This document shows, one piece after another, positions 9,105 through 17,222 of a stretch of 64,000 bases of DNA (position 1 is its first letter; the number at the start of each line of letters is the position of its first letter). Under the pieces are notes generated by a model. It had not been told where the DNA came from and did not search any database. It saw only the letters and a list, made by a program, of their open reading frames with translations. Source of the DNA: Janthinobacterium tructae (GTDB lineage Bacteria > Pseudomonadota > Gammaproteobacteria > Burkholderiales > Burkholderiaceae_D); contig NZ_CP041185.1 in NCBI RefSeq assembly GCF_006517255.1, forward strand, positions 4,154,001 through 4,218,000, given 5' to 3'. A program made the position numbers and the translations under genes.

Positions 9105-9119
9105 GTCCAAGTGGTCCAA
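9105..9119. promoter_or_regulatory. direct repeat GTCCAA-N3-GTCCAA, candidate MocR operator
   Basis: Two identical 6-bp direct repeats separated by GTG lie 8 bp upstream of the regulator's ATG, inside the divergent regulator-efflux region. MocR/GntR-aminotransferase regulators commonly bind direct repeats in their own divergent promoter. Assignment is by position and repeat form only. Confidence 0.4.
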
Positions 9120-9222
9120 TGAATTTTCTGATGACTGGCACTTCGCATTACACCACAACCATCCTACTCTCACCGTTCCGGTGCGCCAACGGGGCGCACG
9201 TTTGCAAGGATCGTATAAAACA

Positions 9223-10422
9223 ATGCAGAAACAACTCGCTGTATGGGCCTGGGGCGGTATCGTGCTGCTGCTGGTCTGCCTGTCGCGCATCAGCATCGAC
9301 ATCTATTTACCTTCGCTGCCAGCCATGGCCGATGCCCTGCATGCCAGCGATGCCCAGTTGCAACTGACCCTGAGCCTGTTCATGGCCGGCTCGGCCGCCT
9401 CGATGCTCGCTTGCGGGCCGCTGGCCGACCGTTACGGACGCCGTCCCGTGCTGCTGGCCGGCACGGGCATTTTTGTGCTCGCCAGCATCGTCTGCACCTT
9501 CACCAGCGACGTGCACGTGCTGATCGCCGCGCGCGTACTGCAGGCCTTCGGCGGCTGCAGCGGCACCATCATCGGCAGGGTCATGGTGCGCGACCGGTTT
9601 GACGCCGCCACGCAGGCGCGCATGCTGGGGAAAATATCGATGGTGATGGGCCTGTCGCCGATCCTGGCGCCGTTGGCCGGCAGCGTGCTCGACGCGGCCT
9701 TCGGCTGGCGCGCCGTGTTTGGCGTGCTGTGCCTGCTGGGCGCACTGTCACTGGGCCTGATCGCCGCGTATGTGCCGGAAACCAGGCCGGCTGACGCCGT
9801 CCCCCAAGGCAATACCCTGGCCCTGTACCGCCGCCTGCTGGGCGACGCGTATTTCCTGCGCTATGCGCTGGCCATCGGCTGTGTATATTGCACGTATTTC
9901 CCCTTCATCGCAGAATCGTCCGTGCTATTGCAAAGGGGCATGCATCTGTCGCCGCACGCGTATGCGCTGGTGTTCGCGCTGACGGTCAGCGGCTATATCG
10001 CGGGGTCGAGCCTGTTCCGCGCCCTGGGGCCGCGCCTGGGCGCCGACCACATGCTGGGCGTGGCGGTGCTGATCAATCTGGCGGGGACGGTCAGCCTGTT
10101 GCTGGCGGGTACGTTGGCGCCGCAGCACGTGGCGTCGCTGGTGGCGCCGATGCTGCTGGTGATGGTATCGGTGGGCATGGCAATCCCCGCCTGCCAGCTG
10201 GCCGTGCTGCAGCCATATGGCACCCAGGCGGGCAGCGCCTCGGGTCTGTTCTTCTTCGTGCAGATGGCCATCACGGCCGCCTGCGGCGCCGTCATCGCCG
10301 CCATCACGGATGGCAGCGAAAAGCCCCTGCTGTGGGTGACGGCAGCGGCCAGTGGCGCCTTTGCCGCCGTCTGGCTGCTCACGAAGAGCCGGGCCAGCGT
10401 GGCGGCAGCCAGTCTTACATGA
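9223..10422 (+). CDS. MFS multidrug efflux transporter, Bcr/CflA-like
   Basis: A 399-aa inner-membrane protein with 12 predicted helices. The Bcr/CflA group signature SIDIYLPSLPAMA lies in helix 1 (about residues 19-35), and the MFS loop motif ADRYGRRPVLL follows helix 2. This group exports drugs (bicyclomycin, chloramphenicol, sulfonamides) or small metabolites using the proton gradient. The start at 9223 follows AAGGATCG and gives the usual N-terminus; an in-frame start at 9181 would add 14 polar residues. It is divergent from a MocR-type regulator and overlaps the convergent ybeD by 8 bp. Confidence 0.85.
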   Translation: MQKQLAVWAWGGIVLLLVCLSRISIDIYLPSLPAMADALHASDAQLQLTLSLFMAGSAASMLACGPLADRYGRRPVLLAGTGIFVLASIVCTFTSDVHVLIAARVLQAFGGCSGTIIGRVMVRDRFDAATQARMLGKISMVMGLSPILAPLAGSVLDAAFGWRAVFGVLCLLGALSLGLIAAYVPETRPADAVPQGNTLALYRRLLGDAYFLRYALAIGCVYCTYFPFIAESSVLLQRGMHLSPHAYALVFALTVSGYIAGSSLFRALGPRLGADHMLGVAVLINLAGTVSLLLAGTLAPQHVASLVAPMLLVMVSVGMAIPACQLAVLQPYGTQAGSASGLFFFVQMAITAACGAVIAAITDGSEKPLLWVTAAASGAFAAVWLLTKSRASVAAASLT

Positions 10423-10711
10423 CGATCTTGACCATCGGGTGGCCCGACAGTGCCATGTACAGGGCGTCGAGCTGCTCGCGGCTGATGGCGCGCACGGTGA
10501 CGGTCAGGCCCGTGTAATTGCCCTTGCCCGACGGACGCTCTTCCATGCGGCCCTCGTGGAAGGTCGGATCATGGCTGATGACCAGTTCCAGCATGGTCGG
10601 CGCGAAATCGACGTGCGTCGGACCCATGATCTTGATGGGAAAGTCGCTCGGGTATTCGATCAGCGATTCGCTGGGAGGAATGATATGTTCGGTGGGAGGG
10701 GTCGTTTGCAT
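10415..10711 (-). CDS. ybeD: YbeD/DUF493 family protein
   Basis: A 98-aa protein of the DUF493 (YbeD) family, an ACT-like alpha/beta fold. Recognised by IEYPSDFPIKIMG near the N-terminus, the middle segment GNYTGLTVTVRAISREQLDALY and the terminal HPMVKIVM. It commonly lies immediately upstream of lipB in proteobacteria and has been suggested to regulate that pathway; its biochemical role is unsettled. Here it is on the same strand as lipB and lipA but about 2.9 kb away, with a regulator/efflux pair inserted between. Confidence 0.9.
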   Translation of the reverse strand: MQTTPPTEHIIPPSESLIEYPSDFPIKIMGPTHVDFAPTMLELVISHDPTFHEGRMEERPSGKGNYTGLTVTVRAISREQLDALYMALSGHPMVKIVM

Positions 10712-11030
10712 GGGAAATCCTATCAGTGCCGGTCAGGACAGGCGGCGCCGCGCATAGCGCGCAGCGGCTGCATAAAGACGTATTGTAGCCAACTTTGGGG
10801 TCGCCTGCGCCGTTGCCATGGCGCCAGGGGCGCGGAAAAAAAAAGCCAGCTTTGTAAGCTGGCGAAAACTATTTCGTTTGGACAAAATAGCCGGAAAAGT
10901 CGCTGCCATGACGTGGAGGAAAAGCAGTGGTCGTACTGTAAGCAAACTACGCCGGCTTTACCTGCGGTATGTGACGAACTGCGCCTTTTGCGGCCTGAAC
11001 GTCGATACGGCGCGACAGGCGGCACGACCG
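10712..11030. other. 319-bp intergenic region with one terminator
   Basis: Between ybeD and the FecR-domain gene, both on the minus strand. Apart from the terminator at 10836-10863 and presumably the ybeD promoter, I see no supported gene. Short open frames here have no recognisable content, ribosome site or family pattern. Confidence 0.5.
10836..10863 (-). terminator. Rho-independent terminator downstream of the FecR-domain gene
   Basis: On the minus strand, GCCAGCTT-ACA-AAGCTGGC (perfect 8-bp stem, 3-nt loop) is followed by nine Ts. It is about 170 bp after the stop codon of the gene at 11031-12662 and insulates it from ybeD. Confidence 0.85.
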
Positions 11031-12662
11031 TCAGCGCTCCGCTTCCTGCTGCAGCCGGCTGTTGCGGCCGGGATTGCCGCGCTCATTGCCTCTGTCATTA
11101 CTGCGTTCACGTGGCGGCCCGCTGCGTTCGCTGACGGGACGCGGCTGCGGCCGCTCGGCGCGCGGCCGTTCTTCGCCACGCCACCCGGGGCGGCCCACCT
11201 GGTCTTGCACGGGCGGCAAGGCTGGCACCGCCGGCATCAGGGGCTGGGCCGGTATCGGCGGTATTGGCGGCTGCTGCGGCTGGGCCGGCACGGGCGGCCG
11301 GTTCGGCGGCATGGGACGCGGCGCCAGGTGCGTCTGGCCATCGTCCGTCTGCAGGCGGCCGGGACGGTTGACCCAGTCGCGCCGGACACCGTTGTCGCCG
11401 CGCGGCGCATCAACGGGACGCTGCCAGTTGCCCGCAGGCGCAGGCGCCGTGCTCAAGGGCAAGCTTTGCATGACGGGCGGTGGCATGCTGGTGCGGTTGC
11501 GGCGCGGCACATCGACCGTGCGCGATCCGCCAAAACGCTCGCCGGGCAGCATCGTCATGCCCTCGCGCCGTTCGCGTTCGCCCGCCACGGGGCGACGCCC
11601 CTCGGCCACGCGGTTGATACGGCGTTCATAGTCCGCGCTGGCGCGGTAGCCGGGCACATAGCGCTCATGCGGCGACAGGGGAAACCAGCCGACGCCGGGA
11701 CGCTGCTCATGGTTTGTCCCGTGATGGCCGCCGACCCAGCCCACCAGGGCCGGTGCCCACGGCACGCGGCCGCGCTCGCGCCCCGGCGCCCAGCCCCAAC
11801 GCTGGCCCAGCAGCACCCAGCGGCCATAATGCGAGGGCGCGTAGCCCCACGGTGCATTGTCGACCCAGGTCCAGCCCCATGGCGCGATCCACGTCCAGCG
11901 CCCGTCGCTGTACGGCGCCCAGCCGGCCGGCACCGCGCTGGGCAGCCACAGCGGACCATATTGCGCATCGTCCTGCCAGGCACCGTAGCGGTCCAGCTCT
12001 TCATAGCCGGTGGTATCGTCCGTGACATAGCGCAAGGCCGGCGCGGCGGAGGACAAGGCTTCGGGCCAGTTGTCGAAAGCGATCCGCTGCAAGGCACCCG
12101 TGCGCAACTCCTCGTCCGTCAATTCCGCGCGCTTGCCGGCACGCAAGGTCACGCTGCCCGTCGCGCCATCCACGTCGGCCACCCCGTCGAGCACGCTGAC
12201 GACGCTGGTGCCGGGCTGGCGCCCCGCCTCGATGCGCACCCAGCCCGGCTGGGTCAGGATCACGCGGGCCTGGGCGGTGGTCAGCTCGAAGCCGCGCAGC
12301 GCATCGGGATTGCGCACGCGCACGCTGACCGTGCCATAGCCGAGGTGTAGCTTGAAACTGTCGTCATCGAGCTCGCTCACTTCCAGCTCGGAATCGCCAT
12401 CGAGGCGCACGGCGGCCGCGCCCACGCGAAATTCCGCCAGCGCGCCGCGCATGGTGCTCAGGCGGTTATCCGTCGTGACGGGCCAGTTCAGCAGGGCGTT
12501 TTGCGCCTCGCCATCGCCGGCGCGCACCAGCACCTGCCCTTCGACGGTGGAAATGCGCCCCACGCGGGCAGGCGGGTCCTGCGCCAGGGCGAAGGTGCAT
12601 GCCGACGACAGCAGCATGGCGCACATGGTGTTCAAGAGGGGGAGAGACAGGATAGGACGCAT
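11031..12662 (-). CDS. FecR-domain / DUF6600 envelope protein
   Basis: A 543-aa secreted protein. A signal peptide covers about residues 1-28 (ends FALAQ). Residues ~30-170 form a FecR-like beta domain (GQVLVRAGDGEAQ, AEFRVGAAAVRLDG, GYGTVSVRVRN, GVADVDGATGSVTL). Residues ~215-330 contain the Trp/Tyr/Gly-rich DUF6600 module with repeats such as GRWTWIAPWGWTW and APWGYAPSHYGRW. The rest, to the C-terminus, is a disordered, Pro/Arg/Asn-rich tail ending in a basic region. No ECF sigma factor or TonB receptor is adjacent, so this is not a classical FecIR pair. GGAG lies upstream of the chosen ATG. A role in envelope or cell-surface structure is a guess; the ligand is unknown. Confidence 0.75.
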   Translation of the reverse strand: MRPILSLPLLNTMCAMLLSSACTFALAQDPPARVGRISTVEGQVLVRAGDGEAQNALLNWPVTTDNRLSTMRGALAEFRVGAAAVRLDGDSELEVSELDDDSFKLHLGYGTVSVRVRNPDALRGFELTTAQARVILTQPGWVRIEAGRQPGTSVVSVLDGVADVDGATGSVTLRAGKRAELTDEELRTGALQRIAFDNWPEALSSAAPALRYVTDDTTGYEELDRYGAWQDDAQYGPLWLPSAVPAGWAPYSDGRWTWIAPWGWTWVDNAPWGYAPSHYGRWVLLGQRWGWAPGRERGRVPWAPALVGWVGGHHGTNHEQRPGVGWFPLSPHERYVPGYRASADYERRINRVAEGRRPVAGERERREGMTMLPGERFGGSRTVDVPRRNRTSMPPPVMQSLPLSTAPAPAGNWQRPVDAPRGDNGVRRDWVNRPGRLQTDDGQTHLAPRPMPPNRPPVPAQPQQPPIPPIPAQPLMPAVPALPPVQDQVGRPGWRGEERPRAERPQPRPVSERSGPPRERSNDRGNERGNPGRNSRLQQEAER

Positions 12663-12765
12663 GGCAGCGCTCCAGGCAAGACGTACAAGGATGATTGCTA
12701 TCGATTACATCCGCATCGTGCGGGCATCGCAAGCGGGCTTACAAATGTTTGCATGTTGATTGGAC

Positions 12766-13407
12766 TCAGGATGCCGCCTGGCCACCCCGCTTGACGAAGA
12801 ACAATGCCGTGCCGACGGCCATCAGCAAGCCGCCAAAGAAGCGGTTCTGCTTCTTCACGGCCTTGGCATCGCGGAAAAAGCGCTGCATCGACGATGCCAG
12901 GAAAGCGTAGCCGTGCATGACGATCTGATCGATCGTGCACATGGTGACGGCCAGGATCAGCAATTGCGGCAGCAGCGGCGCCGTGGGGCTGATGAATTGC
13001 GGCAACACCGCCACCATGAAGATGATGCCTTTCGGATTCGTCACGTTGGTCAGAAAACCCGTCAGCACGCGCCGGCGCATGGACGGCACCACCGCGTCGG
13101 CATGCAGGTCGCCCGTCACCGCCACCCTGGCGCGCCACTGCGACAGGCCCAGGTAGATCAGATACAAGGCGCCCACCGTCTTGACGATATTGAACGCCAC
13201 TTCGGACGCCAGCAGCAAGGAACCCACGCCGGCGCCGGCGATGCCCAGCACCACCAGCAGCCCCAGCTGCAGGCCGAGGATGGTGGCGCTGGCCTTTCTG
13301 ACCCCGTAGGACAGGCCGTGCGACATCGACAGCACGGCGCCCGAGCCGGGCGAAACGGCAATGATGGAGGCGGCGATGACAAAGGTGATCCAGGTGGCAA
13401 AGTGCAT
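12766..13407 (-). CDS. LysE/RhtB-family amino-acid exporter
   Basis: A 213-aa inner-membrane protein with six predicted helices. The LysE/RhtB signature is at the N-terminus (IIAVSPGSGAVLSMSHGLSYG, about 14-34), followed by LYLIYLG and the NPKGIIFMVAVLPQF block about residue 120. The family exports amino acids such as lysine, threonine, homoserine or leucine; the substrate cannot be read from sequence. The start at 13407 gives the standard family N-terminus (MHFATWITF); longer in-frame starts add a non-homologous segment. Confidence 0.9.
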   Translation of the reverse strand: MHFATWITFVIAASIIAVSPGSGAVLSMSHGLSYGVRKASATILGLQLGLLVVLGIAGAGVGSLLLASEVAFNIVKTVGALYLIYLGLSQWRARVAVTGDLHADAVVPSMRRRVLTGFLTNVTNPKGIIFMVAVLPQFISPTAPLLPQLLILAVTMCTIDQIVMHGYAFLASSMQRFFRDAKAVKKQNRFFGGLLMAVGTALFFVKRGGQAAS

Positions 13408-13598
13408 GCGGTATCCAAAAATGCTGACAAGGAGCAATTTTAACCCGGCCCGTGCGGCCCTGCCGGCCCTGCCTGAGGTAAGATCGCAAGGATGCCTTAC
13501 CCACGTCACCCCTTGCCGTACAACCAAGAATAACATCATGAAAAACAACACTTTCCTCGCTCCAATATTTCCTGTCACCACTGCGGGAGCGCGCTGAG

Positions 13599-14546
13599 AT
13601 GGCCGGCTCCAGCCTGCTGGCCCTGCTCGACGACATCGCCAGCATCCTCGACGACGTTTCCCTGATGACCAAGGTAGCCGCCAAGAAGACGGCCGGCGTG
13701 CTCGGCGACGACCTGGCCCTGAACGCGCAGCAAGTGGCCGGCGTGCGCGCCGAGCGCGAATTGCCCGTCGTGTGGGCCGTCGCCGTCGGCTCGCTGAAGA
13801 ACAAGGCCATCCTCGTGCCCGCCGCGCTGGCCATCAGCGCGTTTGCGCCGTGGGCCATCACGCCGCTCTTGATGGTGGGCGGCGCCTACCTGTGCTTCGA
13901 GGGCTTTGAAAAGATCGCGCATAAATACCTGCACCCGGATGACAGCCACAAGGCCGAGCTGGCACAGGCGCTGCGCGACCCGCAGGTCGACCTGGTGGCG
14001 CTGGAAAAGGACAAGATCAAGGGCGCCATCCGCACCGACTTCATTTTGTCGGCGGAAATCATCGTCATCGCCCTCGGTACGGTGGCCGCGGCCACCTTCG
14101 CCGAGCAGGTGGCCGTCGTCGTCGGCATCGCCCTCATCATGACGGTGGGCGTGTATGGCCTGGTGGCCGGCATCGTCAAGCTCGATGACGCGGGCTTTTA
14201 TCTGGCCGCGCGCAAGGGAGCGGGCGCGCTGATGAACGGCGTGCGCGCATTTGGCCGCATGCTGGTGTCGGCGGCGCCGAAACTGATGAAATTCCTGTCC
14301 GTGGTGGGCACGCTGGCGATGTTCATGGTGGGCGGCGGTATTTTGACGCACGGCTGGCCGTGGGCCAGCACCATGCTGCACCACGCGGAAGTAACGGTGG
14401 CCGGCGTGGCCGGCATCGGCCCCGTGCTGGCCGCCGTCACCCCCAGCCTGATCAACGCGGTGGCCGGCCTCATCGCCGGTGGCCTGGTGCTGGCCGGCGT
14501 CACGGCCGTGTCGGCTTTATTACGCATGATCAAGCCAAACAAATAA
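13599..14546 (+). CDS. DUF808 family (YedI-like) membrane protein
   Basis: A 315-aa inner-membrane protein of the DUF808/YedI family. It starts with the family signature [20 protein letters not shown], then [23 protein letters not shown], and [10 protein letters not shown] at about residue 105. Several hydrophobic segments follow (about 60-100, 145-200, 235-310). Function is unknown. The ATG at 13599 starts the conserved signature, so the start is secure. Confidence 0.9.
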   Translation: MAGSSLLALLDDIASILDDVSLMTKVAAKKTAGVLGDDLALNAQQVAGVRAERELPVVWAVAVGSLKNKAILVPAALAISAFAPWAITPLLMVGGAYLCFEGFEKIAHKYLHPDDSHKAELAQALRDPQVDLVALEKDKIKGAIRTDFILSAEIIVIALGTVAAATFAEQVAVVVGIALIMTVGVYGLVAGIVKLDDAGFYLAARKGAGALMNGVRAFGRMLVSAAPKLMKFLSVVGTLAMFMVGGGILTHGWPWASTMLHHAEVTVAGVAGIGPVLAAVTPSLINAVAGLIAGGLVLAGVTAVSALLRMIKPNK

Positions 14547-14631
14547 GCCTTCTGGTCTGATGGGGCGGCAGGCGCATCCGTGCCGGCCGTCCCGGCCATG
14601 CCGGCGGCGCCTGCCTGCCCATGGAGACCCT

Positions 14632-14874
14632 ATGCAGCCTTCCCCCATCCAACGCCGCAGCAGCGCCTTCATTGCTGCCTCCTGGGCGGCACCGCTGATC
14701 GGCGCCATCACCTATTTGACCGGCCTGTGGAATGCCACCCTGCAAAACAGCGAAAAGGGCTTTTATGCCATGGCATTCCTGCTCAGCCTGTTTGCCGCCG
14801 TGGCCGTGCAAAAGAATGTGCGTGACATGGCACGCGCCGCACCCGCTACTTCTGCCGAGGCGCCGGGAACTTAA
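14632..14874 (+). CDS. YiaA/YiaB-like small inner-membrane protein
   Basis: An 80-aa protein with two hydrophobic segments (about 12-33 and 44-61) joined by a short loop with WNATLQNSEKGFY, the YiaAB two-helix pattern. Function unknown. The start at 14632 follows GGAGACCCT. It lies 85 bp after the DUF808 gene and 41 bp before the c-di-GMP gene, so it could be transcribed with either. Confidence 0.7.
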   Translation: MQPSPIQRRSSAFIAASWAAPLIGAITYLTGLWNATLQNSEKGFYAMAFLLSLFAAVAVQKNVRDMARAAPATSAEAPGT

Positions 14875-14915
14875 ACAGCAGCGGCGCATCTATTCTGTAT
14901 CCATGTCGGGAGAGG

Positions 14916-17027
14916 ATGATGGGCGACCAGCAGAAACGTCTACAGATGGCACTGGAAGCTGCGCACATGGCCATCTGGGATTCGCGCATCGTCGCTGGCC
15001 AGGTCATCGACGGCACGGTCATCTGGTCGGCCAGGGGTGCCGCCTTGCTGGGCCTGGAAGAACATGCGCTGACGCAGCCGTTCCGCAGCTTTCTCGACAG
15101 CGTGCATGCCAGCGACCGCGACAAGGTGATCAAAGTGCTGCAAGACGGCGTGCGCCGGCGCGGCGGCTACGCCCTGCAATACCGGGTCATCTGGCCCGAC
15201 GGCAGCGAACACTGGCTGGCGGCCAAGGCGCAGGTCTTCGTGGATGGCGCCGGGCATCCCGAGCGCACCCTGGGCATCATCTGGGATGTCACCGAGCACA
15301 TACTGCGCGAACTCATGATCGCCGAGCGCAAGGAACTGGCCGAAGTGACGCTCAGCTCCATCGGCGACGGCGTCATCACCACCGATCCGCAGGGCAAGAC
15401 GCGCTACCTGAACCGCGTGGCCGAGCAATTGACGGGCTGGAGCAGCGACATGGCACAGGGCCTGGACATCGGACTGACCTTGCCGCTGGCCGATGAACGC
15501 ACAGGCGAAGCACGCGAGCACGTGGCCATGCGCTGCCTGCAACAGCGCCAGGCCATCGGTATTTCCCCACGTTCGCAGCTGATCACGCGCGAAGGCCGGC
15601 GCATCGCCATTGAAGAGTCCGCCGCGCCCATCTGGTCGCGCGACGGTGAGATCCTCGGCGCCGTCGTCGTGTTTCGCGACGTCAGCCACGAACGCAAGCT
15701 GAGCCAGCAATTGTCGTGGCAAGCCACGCACGATGCCCTGACGGGCCTGATCAACCGGCGCGAATTCGAACACCTGGTGGCGGGCGCACTGCATACGGCC
15801 AAAGAAAGCGGCCACACGCATGCGCTGCTGTACCTCGACCTGGACCAGTTCAAGGTCATCAACGACACCTGCGGCCATGGCGCCGGCGACGTGCTGCTGC
15901 AACTGCTGGCCAAGATGCTGCAGGGGAAGATGCGCGACAGCGACATCCTGGCGCGCCTCGGCGGCGACGAGCTGGGCGTGCTGCTGCCACACTGTCCGCT
16001 CGAGCATGCGCGCCTGATCGGCGAACAGCTGCGTCAAGCCATCCACGAATTCCCCTTCGCCTGGGACGAACGCAGCTTCGAGCTGGGCGTGAGCATCGGC
16101 ATCGCGGAAATCAACCAGGACAGCAAATCCATGAGCGAGCTGCTGAGCGCCGCCGACCAGGCGTGCTACCTGGCCAAGGAGCAGGGCCGCAACCGCATCC
16201 ATGTCTACCAGGAGTCGGACGTCATGCTGGCGCAGCGGCATGGCGAAATGCTGTGGATTTCACGCCTGAACGAAGCGTTCACGCACGACTACTTCCGCCT
16301 GTACGCCATGCCCATCGTGCACCTGCGCGACAGCCCGGAACAACATGATGAAGTGCTGATCCGCATCCGCAACGGCAAGGGCGACCTGATCTTGCCCGGC
16401 GCCTTCATTCCTGCAGCCGAACGCTACGACATGATGCTGTCCATCGACCGCTGGGTCATCCGCGCCGTCTGCCAGCATATCCAGAGCGTGCGCGACAGCC
16501 TGCCGCCCTTGGCCGCGCTGGCGGAAAGCCGGCGCCGGGCACCGGCGCTGTATTCCGTCAACCTGTCGGGCATGTCGCTGGCCGACCCCGGCCTGCACGA
16601 CTACATCACGGCGCAGTTCGTGCAGTACGCGATTGCGCCCGAACAAATCTGCTTTGAAATCACGGAAACGGCCGTCATCGCCAACCTGCCAAAAGCGCAA
16701 GTGTTCATGCGCCAGCTCAAGGCCATGGGTTGCCGCTTCTCGCTCGACGACTTCGGCAGCGGCTTTTCCTCGTTCGGCTACCTGCGGGCACTGCCCGTCG
16801 ACTATTTAAAGATCGACGGCATCTTCGTGCGCGGCATCGCCACCAATGCCATCAACCGCGCCATGGTCAAGGCCATCAATGAAGTAGGCCACGTCATGGG
16901 CTTGAAAACGGTGGCCGAATACGTGGAAAACGCGGAAACCCTGGCCATCATCCGCGAACTGGGCGTCGACTACGCGCAAGGCTACGCCGTGGGCGGCTTG
17001 CGGCCCCTGACGGCGGGCGTGGATTAG
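14916..17027 (+). CDS. PAS-PAS-GGDEF-EAL cyclic-di-GMP protein
   Basis: A 703-aa cytoplasmic protein: PAS fold about 10-130 (YRVIWPDGSEHWL), second PAS about 140-265, GGDEF domain about 270-430, EAL domain about 445-700. The cyclase signature is GGDEL (about 349-353), a variant in which the usual last Phe is Leu. The phosphodiesterase signature is EVLIRI (about 478) rather than EALLR. The other EAL residues look intact: Asn in NLSG, FEITETA, LDDFGSGFSSFG and LKIDG. Phosphodiesterase activity is therefore likely and cyclase activity less certain. No membrane segment was seen; PAS domains suggest redox, gas or ligand sensing. The neighbours are unrelated. Confidence 0.88.
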   Translation: MMGDQQKRLQMALEAAHMAIWDSRIVAGQVIDGTVIWSARGAALLGLEEHALTQPFRSFLDSVHASDRDKVIKVLQDGVRRRGGYALQYRVIWPDGSEHWLAAKAQVFVDGAGHPERTLGIIWDVTEHILRELMIAERKELAEVTLSSIGDGVITTDPQGKTRYLNRVAEQLTGWSSDMAQGLDIGLTLPLADERTGEAREHVAMRCLQQRQAIGISPRSQLITREGRRIAIEESAAPIWSRDGEILGAVVVFRDVSHERKLSQQLSWQATHDALTGLINRREFEHLVAGALHTAKESGHTHALLYLDLDQFKVINDTCGHGAGDVLLQLLAKMLQGKMRDSDILARLGGDELGVLLPHCPLEHARLIGEQLRQAIHEFPFAWDERSFELGVSIGIAEINQDSKSMSELLSAADQACYLAKEQGRNRIHVYQESDVMLAQRHGEMLWISRLNEAFTHDYFRLYAMPIVHLRDSPEQHDEVLIRIRNGKGDLILPGAFIPAAERYDMMLSIDRWVIRAVCQHIQSVRDSLPPLAALAESRRRAPALYSVNLSGMSLADPGLHDYITAQFVQYAIAPEQICFEITETAVIANLPKAQVFMRQLKAMGCRFSLDDFGSGFSSFGYLRALPVDYLKIDGIFVRGIATNAINRAMVKAINEVGHVMGLKTVAEYVENAETLAIIRELGVDYAQGYAVGGLRPLTAGVD

Positions 17028-17109
17028 CCTCCACCGGCAACCAGTAGCTTTAAAACAATGCCGCATTGCTATCCCTAAATGCGTGCAAGCACGACCAATC
17101 TGGAGGATT

Positions 17110-17151
17110 TTGATCTACATCAATAAATTTGCGCAGGCGACTCCTTACACT
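17110..17151 (+). promoter_or_regulatory. FNR box and -10 element of the aer promoter
   Basis: TTGAT-CTAC-ATCAA (17110-17123) is a perfect FNR/ANR dyad. Its centre (17116.5) is 32 bp from the centre of a TACACT -10 hexamer (17146-17151), exactly the class II geometry in which FNR sits at -41.5 and activates at low oxygen. The predicted transcript starts near 17158 and covers the chemoreceptor, possibly also hemN and beyond. The FNR-type regulator itself is at 32638-33396. Confidence 0.85.
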
Positions 17152-17222
17152 GATCTCCATTCTTGCAATCGTGCAAGTCTTACTCACAAATTAGCTCTTT
17201 AACTGATCAGGAAGCCGCGACC

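Noticed and set aside
10723..11025. Small minus-strand open frames in the ybeD-FecR gap.
   Set aside because: They run across the terminator hairpin, have no recognisable family content and no credible ribosome site.
14940..16241. Long minus-strand open frame opposite the GGDEF-EAL gene, and similar long antisense frames elsewhere (for example 18887-17199, 20745-19012).
   Set aside because: High GC leaves few stop codons on the opposite strand; the plus-strand genes have clear domains and ribosome sites and the antisense frames have none.
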